Origin: an unicellular cyanobacterium SU2
GTDB lineage: Bacteria > Cyanobacteriota > Cyanobacteriia > Cyanobacteriales > Microcystaceae
Assembly (NCBI GenBank): GCA_002110465.1
Contig: NEED01000022.1
Location: forward strand, 51,302 to 115,301
DNA: 64,000 nucleotides
Direction of reading: 5' to 3'
In this document: one piece after another, positions 54,631 through 63,796 of the stretch
How the letters are laid out: each line of letters opens with the position of its first letter
Numbering within the stretch: position 1 is the stretch's first letter
Translations under genes and position numbers: made by a program
Notes under the pieces: model-generated
What the model was told of the DNA's origin: nothing
The model's input: only the letters and a program-made list of their open reading frames with translations
The model's database searches: none

Positions 54631-56055
54631 ATGTCTAAAACTATCGTAATTGATCCCGTTACTAGAATAGAAGGCCATGCTAAAATTTCTATCTTTTTAG
54701 ATGATAAGGGTCAAGTAGATGATGCTAGATTTCATGTGGTCGAATACCGAGGATTTGAGAAATTTTGTGAAGGCCGTCCCATGTGGGAAATGGCAGGCAT
54801 TACGGCTCGAATTTGTGGGATTTGCCCAGTTAGCCACTTATTAGCTTCTGCTAAAACAGGAGACAAAATTCTTGCTGTCCAAATTCCTTCTGCGGGAGAA
54901 AAGTTACGTCGGTTAATGAATTTAGCTCAAATTACTCAATCCCATGCCCTGAGTTTTTTCCATCTAAGTAGTCCAGATTTTTTGTTAGGATGGGATAGTG
55001 ATCCAGCTAAAAGAAATGTTTTTGGATTGATTGAAGCTAACCCAGAATTAGCTAGAAGTGGCATTCGTTTAAGACAGTTTGGTCAAGAAATTATTGAACG
55101 GCTAGGCGCAAAAAAAATTCACGCAGCTTGGTCTGTGCCTGGAGGAGTGAGATCTCCTTTATCAGAAGAAGGAAAACAATGGATATGCGATCGCCTTCCC
55201 GAATCCTATGAAACTTTAAAGACAGCACTAACGTTATTTAAACAACTTTTAGATCAGTTTGAAACCGAAGTGCAAACCTTTGGAAAATTTCCTTCCTTGT
55301 TTATGGGGTTGGTAGGAGAAGAAGGAATTTGGGAACATTACGGGGGACATATTCGCTTTACTGATAGTGAAGGAAATATTGTTGCAGATAACCTGAAAGA
55401 AGATAACTATCAAGACTTTATTGGGGAGTCTGTAGAAAAATGGTCTTATCTTAAATTTCCTTACTACAAACCATTAGGATACCCCGACGGAATTTATCGG
55501 GTGGGCCCCTTAGCTAGACTTAATATTTGCTCTCATTTCGGCACACCAGAAGCGGATCAAGAATTACAAGAATATCGTCAACGTGCCGGTGGCGTTGCTA
55601 CCTCTTCTTTCTTCTATCATTATGCTCGTTTAGTCGAAATTTTAGCCGCCTTAGAACGAATTGAAATCCTCATTAATGATCCTGATATTACTTCCCAACA
55701 TACTCGCGCTAAAGCAGGAATTAACAATTTAGAAGGAATTGGGGTTAGTGAAGCACCAAGGGGTACACTTTTCCATCATTATAATGTGGATGAAAATGGC
55801 TTAATTCAGAAAGTTAACTTGATTATTGCAACGGGAAATAATAATCTAGCAATGAATCAAACAGTTGCTCAAATTGCTAAACATTATGTTCAAGGAAATC
55901 AAATGACAGAAGGAATGTTAAACCGTGTAGAAGCAGGAATTCGCTGTTATGATCCTTGTTTAAGTTGTTCAACTCATGCAGCGGGACAAATGCCTTTACA
56001 CATTCAACTTTTTGATGCCAAAGGTCAATTAATGGATGAAGTATTACGAGATTAA
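54631..56055 (+). CDS. hoxH: Bidirectional hydrogenase large subunit HoxH
   Basis: A 474-residue NiFe-hydrogenase large subunit. The four Ni-binding Cys are in [10 protein letters not shown] (N-terminal) and DPCLSCSTH (C-terminal). [15 protein letters not shown] is the usual start. About 25 residues after the His of DPCLSCSTH form the extension removed by HoxW after metal insertion. The variant SCSTH in place of SCATH is minor. GAGGTAATT precedes the ATG. Confidence 0.97.
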   Translation: MSKTIVIDPVTRIEGHAKISIFLDDKGQVDDARFHVVEYRGFEKFCEGRPMWEMAGITARICGICPVSHLLASAKTGDKILAVQIPSAGEKLRRLMNLAQITQSHALSFFHLSSPDFLLGWDSDPAKRNVFGLIEANPELARSGIRLRQFGQEIIERLGAKKIHAAWSVPGGVRSPLSEEGKQWICDRLPESYETLKTALTLFKQLLDQFETEVQTFGKFPSLFMGLVGEEGIWEHYGGHIRFTDSEGNIVADNLKEDNYQDFIGESVEKWSYLKFPYYKPLGYPDGIYRVGPLARLNICSHFGTPEADQELQEYRQRAGGVATSSFFYHYARLVEILAALERIEILINDPDITSQHTRAKAGINNLEGIGVSEAPRGTLFHHYNVDENGLIQKVNLIIATGNNNLAMNQTVAQIAKHYVQGNQMTEGMLNRVEAGIRCYDPCLSCSTHAAGQMPLHIQLFDAKGQLMDEVLRD

Positions 56056-56091
56056 ATAGGATGATTATTTCTTCTCTTATCCCTCAAACAA

Positions 56092-56538
56092 ATGTCTAAA
56101 AAATTCTTAGTCATTGGCTACGGAAATAACTTAAGAAGTGATGATGGTGCAGGGAAAAAAGTAGTGGAAATAGTTTCTCAATGGAACTTAGATCATGTAA
56201 AATCTATAGCGGTTCATCAACTTACTCCAGAACTTTCTGACGCTATTTCCCAAGCTGATATAGTTATTTTTATAGATGCTGTCTTAACGCCTTCTCCTCA
56301 ATTCCAAAAACTGCAATTGCATCAACTCGAAGCAACGGCTAAAATAACCAATTTAGGACATCATAGTGATCCCTCACAGCTTTTGAGTTTTACTCAAGCT
56401 ATTTATGGAAAATTTCCTACTGCTTATTGGATTTTAATTCCAGCTATAAATTTCGAGTTTGGAGAAAATTTTTCTCCTGTTACCCACAAGGGGATTACAT
56501 TAGCAATTGCCAAAATTCGAGAACTTATATTTTTTTAG
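56092..56538 (+). CDS. hoxW: Hydrogenase maturation endopeptidase HoxW
   Basis: A 148-residue HybD-family protease that clips the C-terminal extension of HoxH. GYGNNLRSDDGAGKKVVEI contains the metal-binding Asp of the family, IVIFIDAVL the second acidic site, and LGHHSDPSQLL the His. It lies 36 bases after hoxH and ends the operon. Assignment to HoxW rather than HupW comes from the gene neighbours. Confidence 0.9.
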   Translation: MSKKFLVIGYGNNLRSDDGAGKKVVEIVSQWNLDHVKSIAVHQLTPELSDAISQADIVIFIDAVLTPSPQFQKLQLHQLEATAKITNLGHHSDPSQLLSFTQAIYGKFPTAYWILIPAINFEFGENFSPVTHKGITLAIAKIRELIFF

Positions 56539-56721
56539 CATTATCGCCCATTCATTATCTGTTATTCAAAGAATTGGTAACAGACTTGGTTATCTTTGGG
56601 CAAATCTCTTAAATCTATCGGCAATGACTAAAATCTATCTGATTATAGTTTTTCAATAAGTATAAACACTCAAGTGATTGTTTTTGAGGAGGGTCAGACT
56701 GTCAAGACCTCTTAACTAAAA

Positions 56722-56750
56722 TTTACATTTATTAAAAAATAGGTTACAAT
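56722..56750 (+). promoter_or_regulatory. Sigma70-type promoter of the hli gene
   Basis: TTTACA (56722-56727), a 17-base spacer, and TACAAT (56745-56750) each match the consensus in five of six places. The ATG at 56825 gives a leader of about 65 bases. HLR1 direct repeats often control hli genes, but I do not see a convincing pair here. Confidence 0.55.
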
Positions 56751-56824
56751 TAACTTAACAGTCTGTTATGTCATTAAACATAACACCTATACTAATAAGA
56801 CATTTATATAGAAGGTTTTTGAAA

Positions 56825-56965
56825 ATGAACAATCAAGATTCAAAATTTGGGTTTACCCGTTTTGCTGAAATCTGGAACGGTCGTCTAGCAATGCTCGGGT
56901 TTATTGGCTTATTGACTGAGTTACTAACAGGTCAAGGAGTTCTATCCCAAATGGGTTTAATGTAA
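56825..56965 (+). CDS. hli: High-light-inducible protein (Hli/Scp)
   Basis: A 46-residue thylakoid protein with a single chlorophyll-binding helix: FAEIWNGRLAMLGFIGLLTEL carries the E-x-x-N-G-R-x-A-M signature. Hli proteins protect photosystems and chlorophyll synthesis enzymes under excess light. The ATG at 56825 fits the family length; an upstream ATG at 56768 would add an atypical basic leader. It is in the same region as acsF. Confidence 0.88.
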   Translation: MNNQDSKFGFTRFAEIWNGRLAMLGFIGLLTELLTGQGVLSQMGLM

Positions 56966-57021
56966 TTCATTATCTATCAAGGAAACATGAATCTAAACAG
57001 TTGAATTGTTGAGTTTAAATG

Positions 57022-57306
57022 ATGAATAACTCTAGAATGACTCTTAGGTCATCAAAGACAGCTAAACAAAGGAATCCCTGGGCAACGTTATTTTTTGCCA
57101 TCGGAGCTTTACATATTTATGGGATAATTACAAAAAGCGACAAAAAAACTCCTGATAGCCATATATTTCCGTCTTTTTTTCCCAATAACGGAACTCGTAC
57201 TTATCCTAGTCATTCTGGTGCAATGATGAGTCGTTATTTAACGATTGCCCTGGTGTCTGCATTCATTGCAGGTATTCTTGAACTCTGTGTGTATTCAACT
57301 CTTTAG
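57022..57306 (+). CDS. Small hypothetical membrane protein
   Basis: A 94-residue protein with one or two hydrophobic helices (NPWATLFFAIGALHIYGII and YLTIALVSAFIAGILELCVYS). No family recognised. Two adjacent ATG codons (57019, 57022) are possible starts. It lies 15 bases before the intradiol dioxygenase gene and may be co-expressed. Confidence 0.5.
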   Translation: MNNSRMTLRSSKTAKQRNPWATLFFAIGALHIYGIITKSDKKTPDSHIFPSFFPNNGTRTYPSHSGAMMSRYLTIALVSAFIAGILELCVYSTL

Positions 57307-57321
57307 GAATTGTTGTAGGGG

Positions 57322-58008
57322 ATGAGCTTAACCAGTCGCCGAACCTTCTTAAAAAATAGCCCAATGTTGGCGATCGGACTACTAAATTTTCCACAACTTA
57401 TATTGGCTGATAAATGCCTGATTACGCCAAATCAAACAGAAGGACCTTTTTATCCTCTAAACTTTCCTTCTGATTCGGATCAAGACTTAACTAGAGTGGC
57501 TGGTCATTCATCGATAGCGTTGGGGGAAAAAATCCTCATTATGGGACGGGTAATCACCCCCGATTGTATTCCATTAAAGGGAGCAAAGGTTGAGATTTGG
57601 CAAGCTTGTGCGTCGGGACGCTATGACCATGAATTTGATGGAAATTCAGCCCCTATTGATCCTAATTTTCAATATTGGGGTTTGTTTATCACAAAAAACG
57701 ATGGCCAGTATTCTTTTTTAACAATTAAACCAGGAAGTTATCCTGTTACCACTAATTGGCGTAGACCACCTCATATTCATTTTAAGGTAAAAATTCCCCA
57801 TCAGTCACCTTTGATTACTCAGCTTTACTTTACCGAAGAAACCCAACTAAATCGGCAAGATCGTATTTTACAAAGGATTCCATCTCAACAAAGAAAGTTA
57901 GTCATGACTGAGTTAATTTATAATCAGTCCCTGATGATGAGGGTTGGGAAATTTAATATTATTCTAGGGGAACAGTACGCAGACAACAGGACTCCTTATC
58001 TAGGTTAA
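57322..58008 (+). CDS. Exported intradiol ring-cleavage dioxygenase
   Basis: A 228-residue protein. The N-terminus is a Tat-like signal (TSRRTFLKNSPMLAIGLLN) with the twin Arg, suggesting export of a folded Fe(III) enzyme. NQTEGPFYPL, GRVITPDCIPLKGAKVEIWQACASGRYDHEFD and RRPPHIHFKV match protocatechuate/catechol 3,4-dioxygenase-like proteins. The likely Fe ligands are Tyr in GRYDH, Tyr in GSYPV, and the two His of PHIHF. Natural substrate in cyanobacteria is unknown. The GTTGTAGGGGATG start is close to the previous gene. It converges (4-base overlap) with the next gene. Confidence 0.85.
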   Translation: MSLTSRRTFLKNSPMLAIGLLNFPQLILADKCLITPNQTEGPFYPLNFPSDSDQDLTRVAGHSSIALGEKILIMGRVITPDCIPLKGAKVEIWQACASGRYDHEFDGNSAPIDPNFQYWGLFITKNDGQYSFLTIKPGSYPVTTNWRRPPHIHFKVKIPHQSPLITQLYFTEETQLNRQDRILQRIPSQQRKLVMTELIYNQSLMMRVGKFNIILGEQYADNRTPYLG

Positions 58009-58310
58009 AATTCTGCGAAAGGAAGGCGACGGGTAGGACGTTGAACGTCTCCTAGTTGCCGATCATTAACTTCTAGAGTATCATTCAGTTTCTCGATTCT
58101 AGTTTGATAGGCATCTAACCCCAAACTATTAGAATCGTAGGGTTCTGGTTGTATATAATCTGTATATTTACCCCCAACTGCCCAGTTCCAGTCCTCAAGC
58201 GTTCTTGGTTCAACCCCAGCTAAATCTTTAGCGGAGGGTTCGGTTTCAGAGGCGATCGCTGTTGCAGTTAAGGGAAAGCTTAGGGTAATTAGTAATAAGA
58301 TAACTTTCAT
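58005..58310 (-). CDS. Secreted hypothetical protein
   Basis: A 101-residue protein with a signal peptide (MKVILLLITLSFPLTATAIA) and an acidic Tyr/Asp-rich mature part (EDWNWAVGGKYTDYIQPEPYD). ATG 58310 is chosen because the signal then begins the protein; a start at 58352 would put 14 non-signal residues in front. No family recognised. The 3' end overlaps the dioxygenase stop by four bases. Confidence 0.6.
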   Translation of the reverse strand: MKVILLLITLSFPLTATAIASETEPSAKDLAGVEPRTLEDWNWAVGGKYTDYIQPEPYDSNSLGLDAYQTRIEKLNDTLEVNDRQLGDVQRPTRRLPFAEF

Positions 58311-58352
58311 GATGATGTGGGGGGATATTAGGGCAATTTCCTCACTCATCAC

Positions 58353-58720
58353 ACAATAAAATGAATTAAATTAATTAATTAATTAATTACTCTCCTTTAC
58401 TCTAAAGTAAGAAAATAAGTCAGAACCTCACCTAAATGGGTGATACTAAACCCATCAATTTTAAGACAATTTATCTTGTAACAAATCATCATAGACATTG
58501 ACTTTTTTTGAGAAAAATTAACAAGTTAGATCACAACGCATTCATTATTATTAAAACAATACATCTTTATTGTCACTCCGTCAGATCCTGGTAGCACGAT
58601 TGAAGTGAATAGTTCATAAAAATTATGAGAATTCCGTAACACTTTGCAAATACCCACTAGCCAAGAGGGTATACTTAGCTGTATATTGTGGTATAACCAT
58701 TCAGTTATATAAACATAGTT
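58353..58720. other. Control region upstream of acsF
   Basis: 368 bases without a gene. It includes a (TTAA)n run near 58365-58388 and GGTATACTTAGC near 58668-58679 that may hold a -10 box (TATACT), though no well-spaced -35 is seen. The acsF promoter must lie here. Confidence 0.4.
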
Positions 58721-59800
58721 ATGGTTAATACCCTAGACAAAGCCGCTTCAACAGAACTCAAACCAGGGACGAAAGCTCCCACCAAGGAAACCCTCCTCAC
58801 GCCTCGTTTCTATATAACAGATTTTGAAACTGCCGCGAACCTCTCTCTTACCGAACAAGAGACGGAATTAAACGCCATGTTGACGGAGATGAGAAATGAC
58901 TACAACCGTCACCATTTTGTCCGCGACGAAGACTTTAAGACAGGCTCTTGGGATCATTTAGATGAAACCACCAAAGAAGGATTTATTGAATATCTTGAAC
59001 GGTCTTGTATTTCAGAATTTTCTGGGTTTCTTCTCTTTAAAGAACTTTCGCGGAAACTGAAAGGCCGTAACCCCATTTTATCAGAAATGTTCCACCTAAT
59101 GGCGCGGGATGAAGCCCGTCATGCGGGATTTTTAAATAAAGCAATGGCAGACTTTAACTTATCTTTGGATTTAGGGAAAGTTACCAAAACCCGTACCTAT
59201 ACATTCTTTCCCTTAGAATGGGTGATTTACACCGTTTATCTCTCTGAAAAAATTGGGTATTGGCGTTACATTATCATCTTTCACCACTTAGAAAAACATC
59301 CCGAAAAACAGTTTTATCCCATATTCAAAAAATTTGAAAACTGGTGTCAAGACGAGAACCGTCACGGGGATATTTTTACCGCTTTATTGCGCTCTCAACC
59401 CAAACTTTGGAACACTTGGAAATCTAGGTTATGGAGTCGCTTTTTCCTCCTATCTGTCTTTGCTACCCATACCTTAACTGTTCATGAAAGAGCTAGTTTT
59501 TATGAATCTTTAGGCTTAAATGCCACCGAATTTGATCAAGAAGTAATCCGTAAAACTAATGAAACCTCAGCACGAGCATTTCCCAGTGTTCTTGACGTAG
59601 ACAATCCCGAATTTTATCCTCGTTTACAACGGTGTTCTCAGCGTAACTTGAAGATGAAAGAAATCGGAGAAAGTAACGCTCCTAAAATTGTGAAAACATT
59701 GCGTAAACTACCGTTAATTGCTGGAATTGTTGGGGATTTATTGCGAATTTATTTACTCAAACCCATTGACGCAGAAGCCTTACGCGGAACGGTTCGTTAA
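58721..59800 (+). CDS. acsF: Mg-protoporphyrin IX monomethyl ester oxidative cyclase AcsF
   Basis: A 359-residue membrane-associated diiron enzyme that makes the fifth ring of chlorophyll (protochlorophyllide formation) with oxygen. The Fe ligands are seen in CISEFSGFLLFKEL, LMARDEARHAGF and WCQDENRHGDIF (two E/D-x-x-H pairs). TPRFYITDFE and FPLEWVIYTVYLSEKIGYW are highly conserved. Length fits. Monocistronic. Confidence 0.97.
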   Translation: MVNTLDKAASTELKPGTKAPTKETLLTPRFYITDFETAANLSLTEQETELNAMLTEMRNDYNRHHFVRDEDFKTGSWDHLDETTKEGFIEYLERSCISEFSGFLLFKELSRKLKGRNPILSEMFHLMARDEARHAGFLNKAMADFNLSLDLGKVTKTRTYTFFPLEWVIYTVYLSEKIGYWRYIIIFHHLEKHPEKQFYPIFKKFENWCQDENRHGDIFTALLRSQPKLWNTWKSRLWSRFFLLSVFATHTLTVHERASFYESLGLNATEFDQEVIRKTNETSARAFPSVLDVDNPEFYPRLQRCSQRNLKMKEIGESNAPKIVKTLRKLPLIAGIVGDLLRIYLLKPIDAEALRGTVR

Positions 59801-59829
59801 TCTATTCTTGAAATAGTCTGAATTTCTTG

Positions 59830-59855
59830 TAGAGACGTTGTCAGCAGCGTCTCTA
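59830..59855. terminator. TAGAGACG/CGTCTCTA hairpin after acsF
   Basis: TAGAGACG-TTGTCAGCAG-CGTCTCTA gives an eight-pair stem. Units of this type are dispersed in cyanobacterial genomes. It lies 30 bases after the acsF stop, so it may terminate its transcript. The T-run is weak. Confidence 0.55.
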
Positions 59856-59973
59856 AAATTATCAACTAAAAATAATTAAAAGAGATTGATTTTAAAACTT
59901 TCTTGTCTCAATTTTCAATCGGCTGACTCTAAGAGATAATAAAGATAAATTAACCCCAACAGATAATTGAAAG

Positions 59974-60747
59974 ATGGATGTTATTCCTGCGATCGACCTT
60001 CTTGATGGACGTTGTGTGCGTCTTTATCAAGGAGACTACCAACAATCCCAAGTTTATAGTGAAAATCCCGTAGAAATAGCCCGCAAATGGGCACAATTGG
60101 GGGCAACGCGCCTCCATTTAGTAGATCTCGACGGGGCAAAACAAGGAAAACCCGTTAATTTAGCCACCATCGAAGCCATCGTTAGGGCAATTTCTATTCC
60201 CGTCCAAGTGGGAGGAGGATTACGCGATCGCCTAAGTATTGCCCAACTGCTCAATATTGGGGTTGATCGCACCATTGTGGGAACCGTCGCCGTAGAAAAT
60301 CCCACTTTAGTCCAAGAATTATGTCAAGAATTTCCCAAAAAAATCGCCGTAGGCATTGATGCCCGTAATGGGAAAGTAGCCACACGAGGATGGTTAGAAA
60401 CCTCAGAAGTCTTAGCCACGGAACTCGCCCAACAAATGGCACAATTAGGAGTCGCCGCCATTATTTACACCGATATTCACCGTGATGGCACTTTAAGCGG
60501 ACCTAACCGTGAGGCTTTAAGGGAACTAGCCAGTAATATCGAGATTCCCGTCATTGCATCGGGGGGAGTTAGTTCTTTAACCGATTTATTGGGGTTACTT
60601 TCCTTAGAACCGGTGGGAGTCACAGGGGCAATTGTCGGCAAAGCTTTATACACAGGAGATGTAGATTTAACAGAAGCCCTTCGCGCTGTCGGGCCCGGAC
60701 GTTGGCAAGATATTCCCCCTGATCTGGGATCTTCGGCTTTGGGATAA
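59974..60747 (+). CDS. hisA: Histidine biosynthesis isomerase HisA
   Basis: A 257-residue TIM-barrel enzyme converting ProFAR to PRFAR in histidine synthesis. Asp8 in [18 protein letters not shown] and the second catalytic Asp in [15 protein letters not shown] are present. VQVGGGLRD and IASGGVSS are phosphate-binding. ATG 59974 with GAAAGATG. It is followed 40 bases later by the hydrolase gene. Confidence 0.96.
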   Translation: MDVIPAIDLLDGRCVRLYQGDYQQSQVYSENPVEIARKWAQLGATRLHLVDLDGAKQGKPVNLATIEAIVRAISIPVQVGGGLRDRLSIAQLLNIGVDRTIVGTVAVENPTLVQELCQEFPKKIAVGIDARNGKVATRGWLETSEVLATELAQQMAQLGVAAIIYTDIHRDGTLSGPNREALRELASNIEIPVIASGGVSSLTDLLGLLSLEPVGVTGAIVGKALYTGDVDLTEALRAVGPGRWQDIPPDLGSSALG

Positions 60748-60787
60748 ATCGCTAAAATAGTAAAGATTAAACCCAACCTTTGAAAGT

Positions 60788-61525
60788 ATGCAGGTCAAAC
60801 GGCAGAATATTAGCCTTCTTGTGGATGATAATGCAATGAGAGTCTATCTCGCTCGTCCAGATCAAGAAGGAACTTTCCCAGGAATTCTATTCTATAGCGA
60901 TATTTATCAGTTAGGAGGTCCCATTACTCGACTGGTGGATCACTTGGCGGGTTATGGTTTTGTGGTAGCTGCCCCAGAGATTTATCACCGTCAGTTACCT
61001 TTAGGGACGATCATCGAACCAACCGATCTTGGACGAATTCAAGGGAATGAGGCCGCCCGAAAAACATCAATGGCTGAGTTTGACTCTGATGCTTGTGCTG
61101 TTATCGATTTTTTGAGGAATTACGAAGCCGTTTCCCCTCAACAAATCGGGACAATGGGTTTTTGTATCGGTGGGCATCTAGCTTGCCGCGCAGCTTTCAA
61201 CCCTCTGGTTAAGACCTCGGTTTGTGTTTACCCCACAGGAATTCATAATGGAAAACTAGGACGAGAAAAGGCGGATACCCTTGCAAGGATAGGAGAGATC
61301 CAAGGAGAAGTTTTACTAATTTTCGGAACCTTAGATCCTCATATTCCAGAAGATGGCAGAGTTATTATTAGGCAAAACTTAGAAGAACAAGGCATCCGAC
61401 ACAAAATTCTAGAGTATAAAGCTAATCATACTTTTATGCGAGATGATGGTTATCGGTTCGATCCCATGGCAACCGACCAAGTTTGGCAGGAAATTAGCTT
61501 ATTTTTCCAATCAATTTTCTCGTGA
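60788..61525 (+). CDS. Dienelactone hydrolase family protein
   Basis: A 245-residue alpha/beta-hydrolase of the DLH family. The nucleophile Cys is in MGFCIGGHLACRAAF (about residue 121), the Asp probably in FGTLDPHIPEDG, and the His in ANHTFMRDDGYRF. FYSDIYQLGGPITRLVDHLAGYGF is the N-terminal family block. The intradiol dioxygenase 3 kb away belongs to a pathway that often uses such enzymes, but no ortho-cleavage operon is present. Substrate unknown. Confidence 0.88.
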   Translation: MQVKRQNISLLVDDNAMRVYLARPDQEGTFPGILFYSDIYQLGGPITRLVDHLAGYGFVVAAPEIYHRQLPLGTIIEPTDLGRIQGNEAARKTSMAEFDSDACAVIDFLRNYEAVSPQQIGTMGFCIGGHLACRAAFNPLVKTSVCVYPTGIHNGKLGREKADTLARIGEIQGEVLLIFGTLDPHIPEDGRVIIRQNLEEQGIRHKILEYKANHTFMRDDGYRFDPMATDQVWQEISLFFQSIFS

Positions 61526-61598
61526 ATTGAGATCTTAGTCTTTAAAAGAACGTTTATAGAATATATTAACGTAGCCTAATACACAAAAAAACTATTTT

Positions 61599-61664
61599 GG
61601 TGCGTTCTTGTAGAAAAAAAAAGCAGAAAAATTTCCCAAAAAACTGTAGTTTGCCTAACGCACC
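61599..61664. repeat. GGTGCGTT...AACGCACC inverted repeat
   Basis: GGTGCGTT (61599-61606) and AACGCACC (61657-61664) are exact inverted ends about 66 bases apart, around an A-rich middle. The same kind of unit occurs widely in cyanobacterial intergenic regions. It lies between convergent genes. Confidence 0.65.
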
Positions 61665-61694
61665 TAAGCATCATATTTTGTTTAGCAATAGTTT

Positions 61695-63104
61695 CTAAAA
61701 GGAAAACTGTAAGCCAGCAGTTAACTGCCAATCTGTTTCTAATTGTGGACCACTAAGGGCTCGGTAGATTGGTACCTCAAACTCAATAGCTAAGCGACCA
61801 CTTCTAAGATCTCCTTCTGGCACAAAAAGGTTAATTCCAAAGCCAATATCGATTTGAGTTCCTCCCCGTCGCTGTGGATCAGCCGTTGGAACTAAATTAG
61901 GATTGAGACGAGTATCCTGTCCACCAATATTTCCCCAATTCCTACCCTTAATTCGCAAAGATGTGCTTACCCAATCGCTGAATTTCCGCGCCCCCCATGC
62001 AGTCAACATAATCTCATCCCCAAATTTGTAACTATTGCTATTTTCCCCTAAACGGAGAGTCCCAATTACCTGACTTCCCCAAGACCAATCACCACTTTGT
62101 CCTAAATAGGTAAAACCTGGCTTTAAATCAAGGGTTCCCGATCCCAGTTGCATGGGATAAGGTAGAAGCTGATCTTGACCGGCTGGGGTGGCATCTCGTG
62201 CCTCAATAGAACCCGTAGGAATGCTGATACCTGCATTAAGATGAATTCGCTGTTGATCTTGGTTAAAAATCTGATATAAACCTGTTACTGTAATATCACC
62301 AATTCCTTCAGAATCAGTATTAAAACGCCGATTAGAACGGGTCAAGTGATCCATATCTTTGACTACATAGGGCAACATAGCCATCAGCGTTAAATTATCA
62401 GTTATGCCATACATCATGCCAAACATATGCATTTGCATGGTCATACGAGTTGGAGTAATAGGAAATTGCTCTAAAATCTTTTCATCGCTTATCTCATCTA
62501 CTCCTACTAAACTACCGTCCATTTCCATTAACATATAGCGATAGGAAAGCATTATTTCCCCTTCACTATGAATATGCTCTCCCATAACACTAATGGGGGC
62601 ATGACTATCTGGACGAGAGGGCGACCAATAGATTCCTTGCTGGGAGGGAGGTAAGGGTTCATCTGCTATCAGGATAGAAGATTTTTTGTCTTTTTTTTCT
62701 TGGGAAGTATTAATGAGTGTGCCAAGAGAATCAGTTCCAAACTCATTATTTTTCAGTGTAAAATGTTTTGCAGAAACCAGAGAAATATTATTACTATGCC
62801 AATTATTCGGTAAAAGAAAAAATTCTTGAAAAGAATACTCTTGTGAGAAATCAATCTTTTCTAGGGCGTAATCTGTTTCAGGGTTGAGATAGGTTATAGT
62901 CTTTGATTGCTCTTGAAACTCGATAGGAGATGAAAATGTTAACTCACTAGACGACAAGTCAAAATTATTGATAATTTGAGAACTGACTAAAGATGACTCT
63001 AACTTGATTGTTTCTGCTTTAGCAGATAGTGATAAAGTAACCAGAAATTGACTGGCAATTGCTACTAGACATAATAAATTGAATTCCTTCACACCACGAT
63101 TCAT
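61695..63104 (-). CDS. Outer-membrane beta-barrel protein (MetA/phenol-degradation-type)
   Basis: A 469-residue protein with an N-terminal signal peptide (FNLLCLVAIASQFLVTLSLSAKA). Residues 30-160 are a low-conservation, Ser/Asn-rich region. Residues about 175-469 are a barrel (HSEGEIMLSYRYMLMEMDG, ITDNLTLMAMLPYVVKDM, LHLNAGISIPTG-like strands, GIGDITVTGLYQ) ending in a C-terminal aromatic (LQFSF) typical of outer-membrane proteins. It fits the transporter family linked to phenol and metal uptake. The region MQMHMFGMMYG is Met-rich and may bind Cu. Role not determined. Confidence 0.8.
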   Translation of the reverse strand: MNRGVKEFNLLCLVAIASQFLVTLSLSAKAETIKLESSLVSSQIINNFDLSSSELTFSSPIEFQEQSKTITYLNPETDYALEKIDFSQEYSFQEFFLLPNNWHSNNISLVSAKHFTLKNNEFGTDSLGTLINTSQEKKDKKSSILIADEPLPPSQQGIYWSPSRPDSHAPISVMGEHIHSEGEIMLSYRYMLMEMDGSLVGVDEISDEKILEQFPITPTRMTMQMHMFGMMYGITDNLTLMAMLPYVVKDMDHLTRSNRRFNTDSEGIGDITVTGLYQIFNQDQQRIHLNAGISIPTGSIEARDATPAGQDQLLPYPMQLGSGTLDLKPGFTYLGQSGDWSWGSQVIGTLRLGENSNSYKFGDEIMLTAWGARKFSDWVSTSLRIKGRNWGNIGGQDTRLNPNLVPTADPQRRGGTQIDIGFGINLFVPEGDLRSGRLAIEFEVPIYRALSGPQLETDWQLTAGLQFSF

Positions 63105-63150
63105 TAACTTGACTCAATCTCCAAATAATTGATTTGATGGGGATGATTGT

Positions 63151-63242
63151 GTCAAAAATTTTGAGAAAAGTCAAAAGACAAAGCGTCAAAGATTATTCAA
63201 CTTCAGTTGATGAGAATCAGAAAAGTTTTCTAAACTATAAGC
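63151..63242 (-). pseudogene. Decayed duplicate of the 3' end of the 63288-63782 gene
   Basis: Read on the minus strand it encodes AYSLENFSDSHQLKLNNL and a stop, close to AYSLEQLPDNHQLKSNHL at the real end of the neighbouring gene. The following non-coding bases (GTCTTTTGACTTTTCTC) match those after the real stop. It is thus a direct repeat of 63253-63344, about 102 bases away. Confidence 0.85.
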
Positions 63243-63252
63243 ATATAATTAT

Positions 63253-63344
63253 GTAAAAAATTTTGAGAAAAGTCAAAAGACACACTGTCAAAGATGATTT
63301 GACTTAAGTTGATGGTTATCGGGAAGTTGTTCTAAACTATAGGC
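63253..63344. repeat. Second copy of the 92-base direct repeat (3' end of gene plus trailer)
   Basis: Matches 63151-63242 with scattered differences. This copy contains the live 3' end and stop of the gene at 63288-63782. Confidence 0.85.
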
Positions 63345-63782
63345 TAAGGTGCGTTGCCAACCCCATTCATAAATTAAGTTCAGGGGCAGTTTTTTACCAT
63401 TGGCAAAGGTAATATGAGAGTCTGAAAAGTCAGCAATAATTTGCACACAAACGTCTCGACCCCATTGTTTGATAGCTGCTTCCCACCATCGCTTTCCAGG
63501 ACTTTTAAATTGGGGTAAATCTAACCATTCATATTGCCATTGATAAGGTTCCCATTGTTCGTTGAGGGCTTTAATTAAAAAGGCATTAGGATGTTCAAAA
63601 ATTTCTCGTTGTTCTTGTTTCCATATCCAATAACTAAGACAACTTTGTAACGCCGATTCAAAGCCATAATAACACATTTCTAGGGCTTCTTGAACATCCT
63701 CTCGTCCAAATTCAATCCCGATGTATTTAAGGGGATAATAATAACGATTAAGTATTTCTCTCTGGAAGTCTTCTAAAATCAT
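63288..63782 (-). CDS. Conserved cyanobacterial hypothetical protein
   Basis: A 164-residue soluble protein (MILEDFQREILNRYYYPLKYIG, FEHPNAFLIKALNEQWEPYQWQYEWL, FKSPGKRWWEAAIKQWGRDVCVQIIADF). Very rich in Trp and Tyr. No characterised family is recognised. The ATG at 63782 is preferred over 63824, because the upstream residues (MPRKMCGMW) are encoded by the end of an inserted IS. The IS lies about 15 bases upstream, so the native promoter has been displaced. Confidence 0.7.
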   Translation of the reverse strand: MILEDFQREILNRYYYPLKYIGIEFGREDVQEALEMCYYGFESALQSCLSYWIWKQEQREIFEHPNAFLIKALNEQWEPYQWQYEWLDLPQFKSPGKRWWEAAIKQWGRDVCVQIIADFSDSHITFANGKKLPLNLIYEWGWQRTLAYSLEQLPDNHQLKSNHL

Positions 63783-63796
63783 TTCTTTTAGTCTAA

